A program made the position numbers and the translations under genes. A DNA stretch of 64,000 nt from Huiozyma naganishii CBS 8797. Lineage: Eukaryota > Ascomycota > Saccharomycetes > Saccharomycetales > Saccharomycetaceae. The notes under the pieces are model-generated. The model saw only the letters and a program-made list of their open reading frames with translations, made no database searches and was not told the origin of the DNA. Location: contig NC_035933.1 of NCBI RefSeq assembly GCF_000348985.1, positions 186,001 to 250,000 of the forward strand, written 5' to 3'. Shown here piece after piece: positions 1 through 9,249 of this stretch; the stretch's first letter is position 1; each line of letters opens with the position of its first letter.

Positions 1-168
1 TTTGAGAAACTGCACAACATCTACATTGGTGTGGACCTTTTGAGCGTCGAGAACGGGACCGTGACTCCGACCTTGAAGATCAAGCGGGTTCAAGCGACCG
101 CACACTTCAAGCGGGAACTTGAACGGATGTACGAGGAGGGTTCGATAATTAAGACGAGCAAACTATGA
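1..168 (+). CDS. FAA2: Long-chain acyl-CoA synthetase, C-terminal end only (FAA2-like)
   Basis: An open frame enters from the left edge and ends with TGA at 166-168, giving the last 55 residues. They include the lysine-rich stretch TLKIKR typical of the end of fatty acyl-CoA synthetases, followed by a short helix-like tail. The protein ends in SKL, a consensus type 1 peroxisomal targeting signal. That fits Faa2, the peroxisomal medium/long-chain activator of fatty acids for beta-oxidation, rather than the cytosolic Faa1/3/4. In S. cerevisiae FAA2 (YER015W) is followed directly by BIM1; here BIM1 lies about 5.6 kb further on. The catalytic AMP-binding part is outside the window, so the paralogue assignment rests on the tail and synteny. 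Confidence 0.85.
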   Translation, partial: FEKLHNIYIGVDLLSVENGTVTPTLKIKRVQATAHFKRELERMYEEGSIIKTSKL

Positions 169-252
169 TGCCATTTGACTAGTATGTGTGTGTATATATG
201 AGTTGTAAATAATCTTTCTATTCTTATTCTTATTCTTTGAAGAGCCGCCTTG

Positions 253-1941
253 TCATTGCGCTTCCGATTCGAGGCTCGTTCTGTACTCGTTGATCCTGTC
301 TCTCCAGAGTCTCGCGACTGCCTCTTTCTTCTCCCTGAGGTCCTCTAGTTCCCTTGTGGAGCACCATCCGGACTCTCTAAATTTCCGCTCTACGAGCGAC
401 AGTCGTCGTTCCTCCGCACGCGCCGTGTCCCGCAGTATCTCGACGTACCCTTGGGGTCCCACTTGCCCTGCGTCGACTGCCAGCTTCGATTCCTGTGCGA
501 TGCCAGCGACGTGCACGCCAGTGTTCCGTATATATATCACTGGGGCAGAGTGGCCGAGCTTGAGTATATCCTGGCTGTCTGTGGGGGTCACAGGGTGTTC
601 TTGTCGTGGAGCTTTCTTGTGTATGATAATGGTATCCCCACCTGAACTGCCCATTGAACTGGTTTCGTCCGAGTTCTGCAAGCTGCGGAGGCTCCCTAAT
701 GATGTGCGCCCCGCGAGTCGTTGTGTAGCCTGGGGACCCGCGGTGGGGAGTTCTCCGGAGCTGAACACGCGGGATATACCCTTGCGCATCTTGGTACTGA
801 GGGAGGTCTTCCGGGATACCGGTGATGGGGCCGTTGTTGCAGACCCGAGACTTGCAATCCTCGTGGAGGACGAAGAGATACGGGTTCTGAGCCCTGGGCG
901 TGTTGGTTTCTGCATCTCCGCCAGTGTGTCGTCGAAGGCAGAGACGTTCCGTATTAGTGGTGAGGACGGTGTGGAGGACGACGCAGAGGACGAGTTTGTG
1001 GTGGTGGTCGCTGTATTAGTGGTCACGGAAGCTGCGGGTGCTCCTCTGTTTAGCAAGCGGGATGGGTTCTTTCTGAGCAAAGCGCTGGAGGTTCTTCTGA
1101 GGAGCCCCATTCGCTTCGCCGGGTGTTGTGGACTCTCTTGCAAAGTTGGTGGTGACGCGGGTTTGCTCTCTGGTCCCTGTGGTGGGCACCCTACTTTCTC
1201 TTCGCGATGGTGATGGTGGTGGTACTTGCGAGACCCTGACAGTTTCCTGTCTAGCGATTTGCGTTCTGGGAGGTTGTAGATGGACGCGAGGTCTGTTGAG
1301 TTGCTTCTGGATCTTGAGAGCGGTGCGGTGCCCAGCAGGCTCGCTGGGAAGTGTGATGGTGCCACGGTCGCCTGCGGTGCGTCCACTTGGAGCACCCCTG
1401 TCTCTGCAGTCTCTGCCGAGAGAGCGCTGGATACTCTAGGCGGCGGTGTTATCGCCGCACGAGTCGTAGAGCTTGCCTCGGGCATCTCTAGCGCCCTTGA
1501 AAGGTCCAGAGAGATGTTGGCCTCGTCGAGAAACGCAGCTTCAGTGACTGGGGGTGTTGGCATCTTCGCCATCGGTTTAGGCCTCGTTGCAACGGTCTCC
1601 ACGATCCCATGTTGTGACGTCTCTGGCGAGTCCAAGACCGCCGCATCCTCAGCGAGCGGGTCCACCGCCACCGCGTCCACGGGACTTTGCAACTCGAGCT
1701 CTTCCCCCGTGGGGAGAGGCGGCAGCAACGCGAGTTCCTCGCGACTGGCCCCAGCGGCGAGTGTACCCTGTGGATCCCTCGCTTTGGCTCCGGGCGTCGC
1801 AACGACCGTGTCTCCTGAAAGCGGCGTCGTGCTCGTACCTGTATCTGTGATTGAGTCCATTGGTATCGTGGGTGGGAGGGTTAGTAGACTGTGAACAGCG
1901 AGTGAGGAGTGAAGTCTTCTTCGTCTTCGTCTTGAACGCAT
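253..1941 (-). CDS. Uncharacterised Ser/Thr/Pro-rich protein, probable YOL036W/YIR016W family
   Basis: A 562-codon frame starts at ATG 1941; a second in-frame ATG at 1860 (MDSITDTG) is an equally possible start. The protein is largely low complexity: acidic and Pro-rich at the N-terminus, with a five-His run in the middle, then several basic Ser/Arg patches (RRTSSALLRK, STKMRKGISRVFSSG) that look like phosphorylation or membrane/cortex-binding sites. A charged, probably coiled C-terminus (REKKEAVARLWRDRINEY) follows. No enzyme domain is visible. It lies immediately downstream of PRE6 on the same strand, exactly as YOL036W follows PRE6 in S. cerevisiae, so the family call is by synteny; I could not confirm it by sequence. 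Confidence 0.6.
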   Translation of the reverse strand: MRSRRRRRRLHSSLAVHSLLTLPPTIPMDSITDTGTSTTPLSGDTVVATPGAKARDPQGTLAAGASREELALLPPLPTGEELELQSPVDAVAVDPLAEDAAVLDSPETSQHGIVETVATRPKPMAKMPTPPVTEAAFLDEANISLDLSRALEMPEASSTTRAAITPPPRVSSALSAETAETGVLQVDAPQATVAPSHFPASLLGTAPLSRSRSNSTDLASIYNLPERKSLDRKLSGSRKYHHHHHREEKVGCPPQGPESKPASPPTLQESPQHPAKRMGLLRRTSSALLRKNPSRLLNRGAPAASVTTNTATTTTNSSSASSSTPSSPLIRNVSAFDDTLAEMQKPTRPGLRTRISSSSTRIASLGSATTAPSPVSRKTSLSTKMRKGISRVFSSGELPTAGPQATQRLAGRTSLGSLRSLQNSDETSSMGSSGGDTIIIHKKAPRQEHPVTPTDSQDILKLGHSAPVIYIRNTGVHVAGIAQESKLAVDAGQVGPQGYVEILRDTARAEERRLSLVERKFRESGWCSTRELEDLREKKEAVARLWRDRINEYRTSLESEAQ

Positions 1942-2231
1942 CGCAAACGGATTTTTACGTAAAATTTATTTGACGGCGAGTTACACAGTGACGGCAGCGC
2001 ATGGGATGGTCCGCAGCAGGCCCTGGCGGGTGCTAGAGGTGTCTTGCGAGTGCTGGCAGTGCAGTGGGGAGGAGAGGGCTGGTCCCACTGCGGTGTTCCT
2101 CGAAGAATCTGCTGAAATCGAAGCATGACAGCATGGCAGCAGCATCTTGGATCTTGAAGCTCAGCAGCGCCCCACATCTCAGCAGCACCCCGCAGTGGGT
2201 TCGCTGCCGCCCATCCACTGCTTACGACTGC

Positions 2232-3032
2232 TCACGCCTGCTTCTCCCGCTCGATCTCCTCGACGTGCGCGGCGATCTGTTCGTTTGACAGCGCAGTGAT
2301 CTTGTTGTCCGGCTCAATAACGGTAATCTCAATGTTCTTGGCACCAGTTTGGACTACCTCTAGCAGAGACCTGACGGTGAGTCTCACACACTCCTCCACA
2401 GAGGATGGCCCCGGCGTGCTGGCCTCTGCGCTGGCCCCTGCGCTGGCCTCTGCGGACTCCCCGGATTTCTCCCCCGCAGTAGTCGATTCCCCAGCGTAGT
2501 TCTTCTCCAGGAACTCTCTCACGGTCTTGGCGTTCCTCCCAATCGTCTGTGCAGTCCACGCGGAGTATATCCCACTTGGTTCCGTGTGGTACAGTCTCGG
2601 AGTATCGTCGCCACTGTCGAACCCTGCGACGAGAGTCGACACCCCGAAGGGCCTCACACCACCCGATTGCGTGTACTTCTGCTGGATCCCAGCAATGTAC
2701 CTCGCCATGTACTCCACGGACACAGGATCCTCCAGCGTCAATCTGTGCGATTGCGCCTCCGTCCTTGCCCTCTCAATTAAGACACGCGCATCCGCAGACA
2801 GCCCAGCAAAGGACAACGCGACGTGCGTGTCCACGAGCGCGACCTTCGACGGCGTCGTTCTCGGGTCCTGCAACTTCAGAGTCGACCGCCGCTCACAACC
2901 TAGCACAACACACCGGGGGCCCTTCACCCCGACGGCACAAGTCCCACGCCTCACGGCCTCCAGCGCATACTCGACTTGGAAGATGTGTCCGTCGGGCGAG
3001 AATATGCTCAGTGCCCTGTCGTACCCACTCAT
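2232..3032 (-). CDS. PRE6: 20S proteasome subunit alpha 4
   Basis: The 266-residue protein begins [20 protein letters not shown], the canonical alpha-subunit gate and H0 helix, and contains [10 protein letters not shown] and SQTIGRN-type motifs ([10 protein letters not shown]) of alpha 4. It forms part of the outer heptameric ring of the 20S core, which gates substrate entry. The body aligns along its length with S. cerevisiae Pre6. The clear difference is an Ala/Ser/Glu-rich insertion at about residues 180-211, just after EFLEKNY, where S. cerevisiae has only a few residues. MIM1 is divergent from it, and an Rpn4-type box lies in the shared promoter. Confidence 0.96.
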   Translation of the reverse strand: MSGYDRALSIFSPDGHIFQVEYALEAVRRGTCAVGVKGPRCVVLGCERRSTLKLQDPRTTPSKVALVDTHVALSFAGLSADARVLIERARTEAQSHRLTLEDPVSVEYMARYIAGIQQKYTQSGGVRPFGVSTLVAGFDSGDDTPRLYHTEPSGIYSAWTAQTIGRNAKTVREFLEKNYAGESTTAGEKSGESAEASAGASAEASTPGPSSVEECVRLTVRSLLEVVQTGAKNIEITVIEPDNKITALSNEQIAAHVEEIEREKQA

Positions 3033-3082
3033 TGCCTTGCTGTAGTAGATCTGTTTGAAGTGGAAGTGACAGTTGAAGAAGA

Positions 3083-3091
3083 AGTGGCAAA
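3083..3091 (+). promoter_or_regulatory. PACE-like Rpn4 site upstream of PRE6
   Basis: AGTGGCAAA differs at one position from the proteasome-associated control element GGTGGCAAA, which Rpn4 binds in yeast proteasome promoters. It lies about 50 bp from the PRE6 ATG, between the divergent PRE6 and MIM1 genes. Function is inferred from the motif and its position. Confidence 0.6.
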
Positions 3092-3103
3092 TCGATTCGA
3101 ATC

Positions 3104-3412
3104 TTGAAACGATTCAAATATTCGTCGAGTTGTTGCCAGTGGGTTGTAGCAGCCGTAGTAGCGACGATGAGGGACGTGACGACGGTGCGGGATGGGCCTA
3201 GGAGGTCGTGGGCGTGGGCGTGGGCGGTGAACGTCGTGTTGCCCTTTTTGAACGGGCTGATGCTCGGGTTTGGCGAGTTGGTCGCCCATGAGCTGGCGTG
3301 GCGGTGGCGTGGGAGGTTTGTTATGGGTGCGAGGGACAGTGCTGGCCAAGTGGGTAGACTGTCTCACATGAAGGTGTATCCTGTGGAACGCAGACTCGCA
3401 GGGATCGTCTAG
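3104..3412 (+). CDS. MIM1: Mitochondrial outer-membrane import protein Mim1
   Basis: A small ORF (102 codons from ATG 3104, or 81 from ATG 3167) holds the Mim1 signature: a single membrane segment [17 protein letters not shown] followed by AHELAWRW, then [12 protein letters not shown] near the end. Mim1 is the core of the MIM complex, which inserts alpha-helical proteins, including Tom subunits, into the mitochondrial outer membrane; the GxxxG-like pattern in the helix serves oligomerisation. The N-terminal cytosolic part is shorter than in S. cerevisiae. MDM38 follows on the same strand 111 bp downstream, the same pairing as YOL026C-YOL027C, which strongly supports the call. Confidence 0.93.
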   Translation: MKRFKYSSSCCQWVVAAVVATMRDVTTVRDGPRRSWAWAWAVNVVLPFLNGLMLGFGELVAHELAWRWRGRFVMGARDSAGQVGRLSHMKVYPVERRLAGIV

Positions 3413-3523
3413 GCGAGGAGGGGTTCCCGCAGGCTGTTTGTAGTGGCCCCAGTATTTAAACGTGTTTTAATTCGTAGTTGAAGAAGACGTCGATGGACAG
3501 TTGGTGGGAGGAGGAGGAGGGCA

Positions 3524-5041
3524 ATGGTGATGGCTGTGGCGACGGTGCGGGCGTCTGCGATGACGGTCGGTGTGCTGGGCAGGCGGGTGAACGTTGTGGT
3601 TGCTGCGAGGGCGTACGCGGCGGGGGAGAGCGGCGGGGCCGTGAAGAAGGCGGAGGCCGTGAAGGAGACGGAGAAGAAGCTCGTGAAGACTACGCCGGTA
3701 CCCGTGTCCCGGGCTAAGCCTAGCCTGCTTGTACGCATCCGCAACGAGCTGAAACACTACGCCCATGGGACTCGACTGCTTGGCTACGAGGTCAAAGTGT
3801 CCACTGGGCTTCTTGCAAAGTTTATCCGTGGTAGCGAGTTGTCCCGTAGGGAGACGAACCAGCTGCGCCGCACAATGGGCGACGTACTGCGACTGATCCC
3901 CTTCTCAGCGTTCCTTATTGTGCCCTTCGCGGAACTGCTTCTCCCAGTGGCACTGAAGCTGTTCCCCAACTTGCTTCCCTCCACGTATGAGTCAGGGTCT
4001 CAAAGGCAGAAGAAAGTGACAAGGCTCATTGAGATCAGGAAGAAAACCTCTGCGCTGCTGCACCAGACTTTGGGGAAACAAACGGAACCCCTGATCAACT
4101 ACGACGCAGCGTTACAGACTCACGAGAACAAATTGGCATTCTCACAGTTCTTCTACAGGTTACACCAGGCTAAAAGAGTCCCCTCGCAGACAACTTACTT
4201 CTCCTACGGGGAGATCAACTCTGTGGCAAAGATGTTCAAGAACGATTCCGTCCTGGATAACTTATCCAGAACACAACTGACTGCGATGTCCAAATTCATG
4301 TCCGTGACACCGTTTGGCACAGATAACATGCTCAGATATCATATCCGTCACAAACTCAAGAAGATCATACAGGATGACAAGACTATTGACTACGAGGGGG
4401 TTGACCACCTCACAAAGGACGAACTGTACACCGCTTGTGTGTCTCGTGGGGTCAAAGCGTACGGTGTCGACCAAGATGTCCTCAGAGATCACCTCAGAGC
4501 ATGGTTGCAACTACGTCTCCGTATGCGTGTCCCCTCAGTACTTATGGTCCTCAGTTCAACGTTCACCTTTGGTAGGAGCACGGGGCAGGGCCAAGAGGCT
4601 CAATTGCCATACCCGCTTCACAACGTTCGTGCGTCAGACCCAGAAGTCCACGAGAAAGAAATGACCCGGTACGATAGGATCCTCGACACGTACTACGACG
4701 GGATCCTACAGGTGCTAGGGTCCATCCCAGACCCGGTCTACAACGTCGCAAAACTGGACCTCTCGGAGACCATGGGAGGGGACCAAGAACCGGCCACCGC
4801 TGGGGACGAAACGGAGGATGGGGAACAAACCCCGAAGAAGGACGACAGCGAGTTCAAACTCAATGTCCTCAAGGAACAGCAGGAACTCATTAGGCGGGAG
4901 CAAGAGGAGGCTACGGCGCGCAAGTCGCAGGAGGATTCGAACACAGACACGACAACGCTCGACGAGGACGACGCAACGAAACAGCAGCCACCAGTTCCCC
5001 TCGCTCAGGCAGCAAAGACTGCGGTCGACAAGAGACACTGA
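3524..5041 (+). CDS. MDM38: LETM1-family mitochondrial inner-membrane protein Mdm38
   Basis: The 505-residue protein has a basic N-terminal mitochondrial presequence, then the LETM1 core: a conserved region before the membrane ([26 protein letters not shown]), one membrane segment ([18 protein letters not shown]) and a ribosome-binding-like domain. The C-terminus is an acidic, Gln-rich coiled coil. Mdm38 acts in K+/H+ exchange and mitochondrial volume control and binds mitoribosomes to aid export of mitochondrially made proteins. S. cerevisiae has a paralogue, YLH47; adjacency to MIM1 identifies the MDM38 copy. Confidence 0.93.
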   Translation: MVMAVATVRASAMTVGVLGRRVNVVVAARAYAAGESGGAVKKAEAVKETEKKLVKTTPVPVSRAKPSLLVRIRNELKHYAHGTRLLGYEVKVSTGLLAKFIRGSELSRRETNQLRRTMGDVLRLIPFSAFLIVPFAELLLPVALKLFPNLLPSTYESGSQRQKKVTRLIEIRKKTSALLHQTLGKQTEPLINYDAALQTHENKLAFSQFFYRLHQAKRVPSQTTYFSYGEINSVAKMFKNDSVLDNLSRTQLTAMSKFMSVTPFGTDNMLRYHIRHKLKKIIQDDKTIDYEGVDHLTKDELYTACVSRGVKAYGVDQDVLRDHLRAWLQLRLRMRVPSVLMVLSSTFTFGRSTGQGQEAQLPYPLHNVRASDPEVHEKEMTRYDRILDTYYDGILQVLGSIPDPVYNVAKLDLSETMGGDQEPATAGDETEDGEQTPKKDDSEFKLNVLKEQQELIRREQEEATARKSQEDSNTDTTTLDEDDATKQQPPVPLAQAAKTAVDKRH

Positions 5042-5260
5042 CCGCAGGAACACAGGTTCAAATATCCATACGTACATACATACATACACGCTTCGTACCA
5101 CATATTTAAGTTCAGTATAGCGATGTATTACTGCCCAATGGCAGATGTGAAGGGGAACACGCCACCACTGAGGATGCTGTTCATGGCACCCGTGGGCACT
5201 GTCAGGCTCGCATCGGTTGCCACCACTCCTGTGACGGCGCTGAAAGCAAAAAAAGAAATC

Positions 5261-5333
5261 TGCTTCCAACCAGAGTCGAACTGATGATCTCCACATTACT
5301 AGTGTGGCGCCTTACCAACTTGGCCATAGAAGC
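5261..5333 (-). tRNA. tRNA-Thr (anticodon AGT)
   Basis: The minus strand folds as a standard 73-nt cloverleaf without intron. The acceptor stem is GCTTCTA paired with TGGAAGC, the anticodon loop CTAGTAA sits in a CCACA/TGTGG stem, and the T-arm carries GTTCGACTC. The anticodon AGT reads threonine ACU/ACC after A-to-I editing. A T7 run just downstream on the minus strand (5248-5255 region) serves as the Pol III terminator. The sequence is nearly identical to the yeast tRNA-Thr-AGT family. It lies at a synteny junction between MDM38 and BIM1. Confidence 0.96.
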
Positions 5334-5796
5334 ATACAAATTTCAATTTTTGAGATACAAAATTGAATTTACATATATGATGATAATATGTATAATGCAC
5401 ATCGCGCTTCTAGCCTTTCCTCCCCCAAATGCCACCTCCCAATTTACTTTAAACTTTAATGGTATCGGTATACAGCCTGACGTGCGCTGAAGCCCCCATT
5501 TCCCTCCATATTTTCTTTGTCGCTCCCCTGTTCCTGAACCGATACAGGTACCTTGCAAGGGTAAGTTGAACTCCAAAGCAGCGCGTGTCTCACCACAACA
5601 GTACTTTTCAAGAACACCCTCTCTCTCAAACATCTATCCATTCCCTTGAAGAGACCGATACGCGCCGATACCTACGGTGTCCTGTCCCTTCGTCTCGAAA
5701 CGCGTTTGAAATTAAAACAACAACAAACAACAGCAGCGACAGTGTAACACAGGACAACAAAGTAAGAAGCACGGTACGCTCGTCTGGGTAGTGATA
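5334..5796. other. Intergenic, tRNA-Thr to BIM1
   Basis: This 463-bp stretch contains the tRNA-Thr 5' flank and the BIM1 promoter. It holds AT-rich tracts near the tRNA and a C-rich, mixed-composition middle. I see no convincing gene, LTR or RNA in it. Confidence 0.6.
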
Positions 5797-6783
5797 ATGA
5801 GCGGGTTGGGAGAGTCGAGGTCTGAGCTGCTCGCGTGGGTCAACGATCTTTTGCAACTGAGCGTGCACAAAGTGGAGGAATGCGGGTCTGGGGCCGTGTA
5901 CTGTCAGATTATGGACTCGATATACTTGGATGTCCCGATGCACAGGGTCAAGTTTGACGCCTCCGCGGAGTACGAGTACTACACTAACTACAAGATCTTG
6001 CAGAGCTGTTTTGCAAGACACCAGATTGAGAAGATCGTGTACGTCGAGAAGATGGTTAGGTGCAGGTTTCAGGACAACTTGGAGTTTCTACAGTGGGTTA
6101 AACGGTACTGGACGCAGCACAAGGATGGGACGCCGTACGATCCGGTGGCCCGCAGGAAGTATAGGAGCGTAAGTGGTGGTGGCGGTGGTGTGCCGGTAGG
6201 AAGCACGGGAAACTCGACGTCCAGTTTGAACGTTGCCAAGAGGAAACCGACAGTGGCACCAGGTGGTACGAGCAGTTTTGCGGGCACCGCGACACGATCG
6301 TCGTCTAATTATAATGGTCCCGGTTTCACCAGAAGGATATCGAACGAGCAAGTAGTCGCACTGCAGACGGAATTGGCACAGTCGAAGAACGAAGTGGAGA
6401 TCTTGACGAGAGATATGGACCAGTACAGGGAGACAACGAGTATCTTGGAACGAGAACGGGAGTTCTACTTCGGGAAACTGAGGGATATAGAGATTTTGGT
6501 CCAATCGACACAGGATCTGATCAACGAAGGGCTCTACAGGAACGAAACTGCCGAGTTGAACAAATTCTTGAATAAAGTACAGACGATCCTGTACGCCACG
6601 GAGGAGACATTGTCCTCCGACGACAACCTCCCGATCTCCAACACGGAAGATGCAGCAGCAGACACCAGATTTGCAGGAAACAACAATTTGGCAGACCCAC
6701 AGGATCAAAAAGTTCTCGTGAACAACAACATCACGGATCCAAGTCCCTCCACTAATCTGATAATAGACGAGGAAACCTTTTGA
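5797..6783 (+). CDS. BIM1: Microtubule plus-end protein, EB1 family
   Basis: The start is ATG 5797 (MSGLGESRSELLAW); the frame is open from a GTG six bases upstream, but ATG is the natural start. The 328-residue protein has an N-terminal calponin-homology domain (about residues 1-130: YCQIMDSIY, RVKFDASAEYEY, NYKILQSCF) that binds microtubule ends. A Ser/Gly-rich linker follows, then a coiled-coil EB homology domain (EREFYFGKLRDIEILV) for dimerisation and cargo binding. The C-terminus IIDEETF is the EEY/F-type tail recognised by CAP-Gly and related partners. It acts in spindle positioning and microtubule dynamics. It is convergent with AFG3, as in S. cerevisiae. Confidence 0.96.
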   Translation: MSGLGESRSELLAWVNDLLQLSVHKVEECGSGAVYCQIMDSIYLDVPMHRVKFDASAEYEYYTNYKILQSCFARHQIEKIVYVEKMVRCRFQDNLEFLQWVKRYWTQHKDGTPYDPVARRKYRSVSGGGGGVPVGSTGNSTSSLNVAKRKPTVAPGGTSSFAGTATRSSSNYNGPGFTRRISNEQVVALQTELAQSKNEVEILTRDMDQYRETTSILEREREFYFGKLRDIEILVQSTQDLINEGLYRNETAELNKFLNKVQTILYATEETLSSDDNLPISNTEDAAADTRFAGNNNLADPQDQKVLVNNNITDPSPSTNLIIDEETF

Positions 6784-7012
6784 CAAGAGACGAGTATATC
6801 GATGACAAAAGTAAGAGAACAAATAGTAGACTAACCTCTGCCTCCTTTTCTTTGAATATAGAAAACGTATGTTGTTATTGTAATTATTTGAAGTATCCGT
6901 TGTTGGACCAACGTGTATTTACATGACAAGATTGCCTGTCCATTCCCCCCACACATAAAATCCAGTAGCTTCATATATATATATGGTATCAGGAAAGGGG
7001 AACGTCATTCGG

Positions 7013-9154
7013 TCATTTTGCTACCTCTGGTGTTGGTTTATCTGCGTCTTTAGGATCCAAGTACTTCTCAAAGGCCTCGTTACGTTCAGGGAACGGTCTT
7101 GGGCCTAACAGTCTTATCATATCCTCGCGTGTAATGGCCTCCTTCTTCAGCAGCAGTTTAGCAACTTTATCCACTTTTTCTTTGTTTTCGCTTAGCAAGA
7201 TGGTACATTTGCGGTGTGCCTCATCAACGATCTTCTTCACCTCGGAATCTATTATCCTTGACGTTCTCTCGCTGAAGGGTTTGCTCACCTGTATCCCGCC
7301 GTTGCTGTCTCCGTCGTCGTAGGATAAGTACCCTACCCGTTTGGACATCCCCAATTTCGTGACCATGGCCCTTGCCATCCCTGTAACTTTCTTGAAGTCG
7401 TCATGAGCGCCACTGGTCACGTAGGGGAAGTGCAACTCCTCGGAGACACGTCCACCGAGAGCCATGATCATCCTGTGCTTGAACTGTTCCTCAGAGATCA
7501 GATACTGGTCCGCGGGTAGGTACTGTGCGTAACCGAGCGCGCCCTGACCCCTCGGGATGATACTGACTTTCAGCAATGGGTCCGCGTATTTCAAGAACCA
7601 ACCACAGACGGCGTGTCCTGCCTCGTGGTATGCGACCGTCGTTTTCTCCTCCATGGAGAGCACTTTAGACTTCTTTTCAAGCCCAGCAATGACTCTCTCT
7701 ATTGCTTGTTCGAAGTGGTCCAGCGTGATCGTAGCGTCCTTGTGACGGGCAGCGATCAGGGCAGCCTCGTTACAGGCGTTCGCTATGTCTGCACCGGTAA
7801 ACCCGGGTGTCAGCGTCGCGAGTTTCCCCGCGAGGTTCTCCCTATCCAGGGCCAATTTCTCTTGCAAGTTTAACCTCTCCAGATGGACCAAGTATATCTG
7901 TTTCCTCCCCGTGATATCCGGTGAGTCTATCTGGATGTGTCTGTCGAATCTGCCTGGTCTGAGCAGTGCCGGATCGAGCACGTCCGGTCTGTTTGTACCC
8001 GCGAGGACGACTACCTGGTCTGAAGTCGTGAACCCGTCCATCTCCACGAGCAACTGGTTCAAAGTGGCCTCTCTTTCGTCGTTTGCACCCCCCAGGGGCC
8101 CGCCCTTGCCCCTCTCCTTCCCAATGGCGTCGATCTCATCGACGAAGATGATGGACGGTGCAAGGGATCTTGCCTGCTCAAACAGGTCTCTCACTCTGGA
8201 GGCACCGACCCCGACGAACATCTCTACAAACTCGGACCCGGACACGGAGAGGAATGGCACAGCGGCTTCCCCCGCTGTGGCCTTCGCAAGCAGAGTCTTC
8301 CCCGTACCTGGTGGTCCCGATAAGATGGCACCCCTGGGGATCTTGGCCCCCAATGCGGTGTACTTCTTTGGGTTCTTCAAGAAGTGGACGAACTCCATGA
8401 TCTCCTGTTTAGCCTCGTTACACCCTGCGACGTCCTTGAAGGACACTTTGACGTCCGTCTCCTTGTTAAACAGCTTTGCTCTAGATTTCCCAACGCCGAA
8501 CATGTTGGAGAGGTTGCTCCCGCCGCCACCGCCCTTTGACGAGGTACCACCACCACCAGCGCCCGGCGTGAGTCTCTTGCTGATAAGGTAAAGCCCCCCC
8601 AGAAGAAGCGCCGTCGGGATGAACGGGTACACGTACTGCCACGCGGACGTGCGAGAGACGTACACGATGGGGATCCGCTGTGTACTGGGGATCCCCAGTT
8701 CATCCTGTGCTGCGTCCATCTGTTCCTCGAACACGTCCGTGGACCCGACAGTGAACTGCACGTCGTTTTGCGTGACCAACTCCGCCTGTACGAGGTACTT
8801 GTTCACAACAGTGACTTTCTTAACGAGACCCTTCTCGAGGTACTTGCTTCTGAAGTCCTGGAATGTGAGCACGGCGCCCTCTTTGTCATCCGCAGACCCA
8901 CCAGAGGCCCCCAACAGCGTGAACAGCAGAGTGAACCCAGTGGTGAGGTACACCGTCTTCGCAAACTCCTTGGACTTGAAGTACTCCCGCATGGACTTGT
9001 ATTCCGGCGGTTCTGCCCGCTTCTTGTTATCTCTGTCCCTGTTGTTCTCGTTTCTAGCCACCCTTGTAGTGTGTATCGACCGCCAAACACCGGGCAAAGG
9101 CCGTAGCGGCACTCTCCCCAGCAACTGTCTCCCGGCAACACGTCTCAGCAGCAT
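7013..9154 (-). CDS. AFG3: Mitochondrial m-AAA protease subunit
   Basis: The start is ATG 9154 (an adjacent GTG precedes it), giving 713 residues. The order is a basic presequence, an FtsH extracellular-type domain between two membrane segments (about residues 67-84 and 177-192), a Gly-rich linker, then an AAA domain with Walker A GPPGTGKT (about 280-287) and Walker [10 protein letters not shown] zinc-metalloprotease domain with HEAGH (about 510-514) follows. With Yta12 it forms the matrix-facing inner-membrane protease that degrades misfolded proteins and matures MrpL32. The divergent MRPS5 start is only 95 bp away. Confidence 0.96.
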   Translation of the reverse strand: MLLRRVAGRQLLGRVPLRPLPGVWRSIHTTRVARNENNRDRDNKKRAEPPEYKSMREYFKSKEFAKTVYLTTGFTLLFTLLGASGGSADDKEGAVLTFQDFRSKYLEKGLVKKVTVVNKYLVQAELVTQNDVQFTVGSTDVFEEQMDAAQDELGIPSTQRIPIVYVSRTSAWQYVYPFIPTALLLGGLYLISKRLTPGAGGGGTSSKGGGGGSNLSNMFGVGKSRAKLFNKETDVKVSFKDVAGCNEAKQEIMEFVHFLKNPKKYTALGAKIPRGAILSGPPGTGKTLLAKATAGEAAVPFLSVSGSEFVEMFVGVGASRVRDLFEQARSLAPSIIFVDEIDAIGKERGKGGPLGGANDEREATLNQLLVEMDGFTTSDQVVVLAGTNRPDVLDPALLRPGRFDRHIQIDSPDITGRKQIYLVHLERLNLQEKLALDRENLAGKLATLTPGFTGADIANACNEAALIAARHKDATITLDHFEQAIERVIAGLEKKSKVLSMEEKTTVAYHEAGHAVCGWFLKYADPLLKVSIIPRGQGALGYAQYLPADQYLISEEQFKHRMIMALGGRVSEELHFPYVTSGAHDDFKKVTGMARAMVTKLGMSKRVGYLSYDDGDSNGGIQVSKPFSERTSRIIDSEVKKIVDEAHRKCTILLSENKEKVDKVAKLLLKKEAITREDMIRLLGPRPFPERNEAFEKYLDPKDADKPTPEVAK

Positions 9155-9249
9155 CACTAAGCGACGTACGTGTGTCTAGAGCAGAGTACCGCCCCTTCCA
9201 TGGCTCCTGTTGTGGGAAGTTGAAGATTTAAAGCTTTGAATTCAATTCG

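Noticed and set aside
7785..8591. A 268-codon plus-strand frame over AFG3.
   Set aside because: It is an antisense shadow of the conserved AAA-protease gene.
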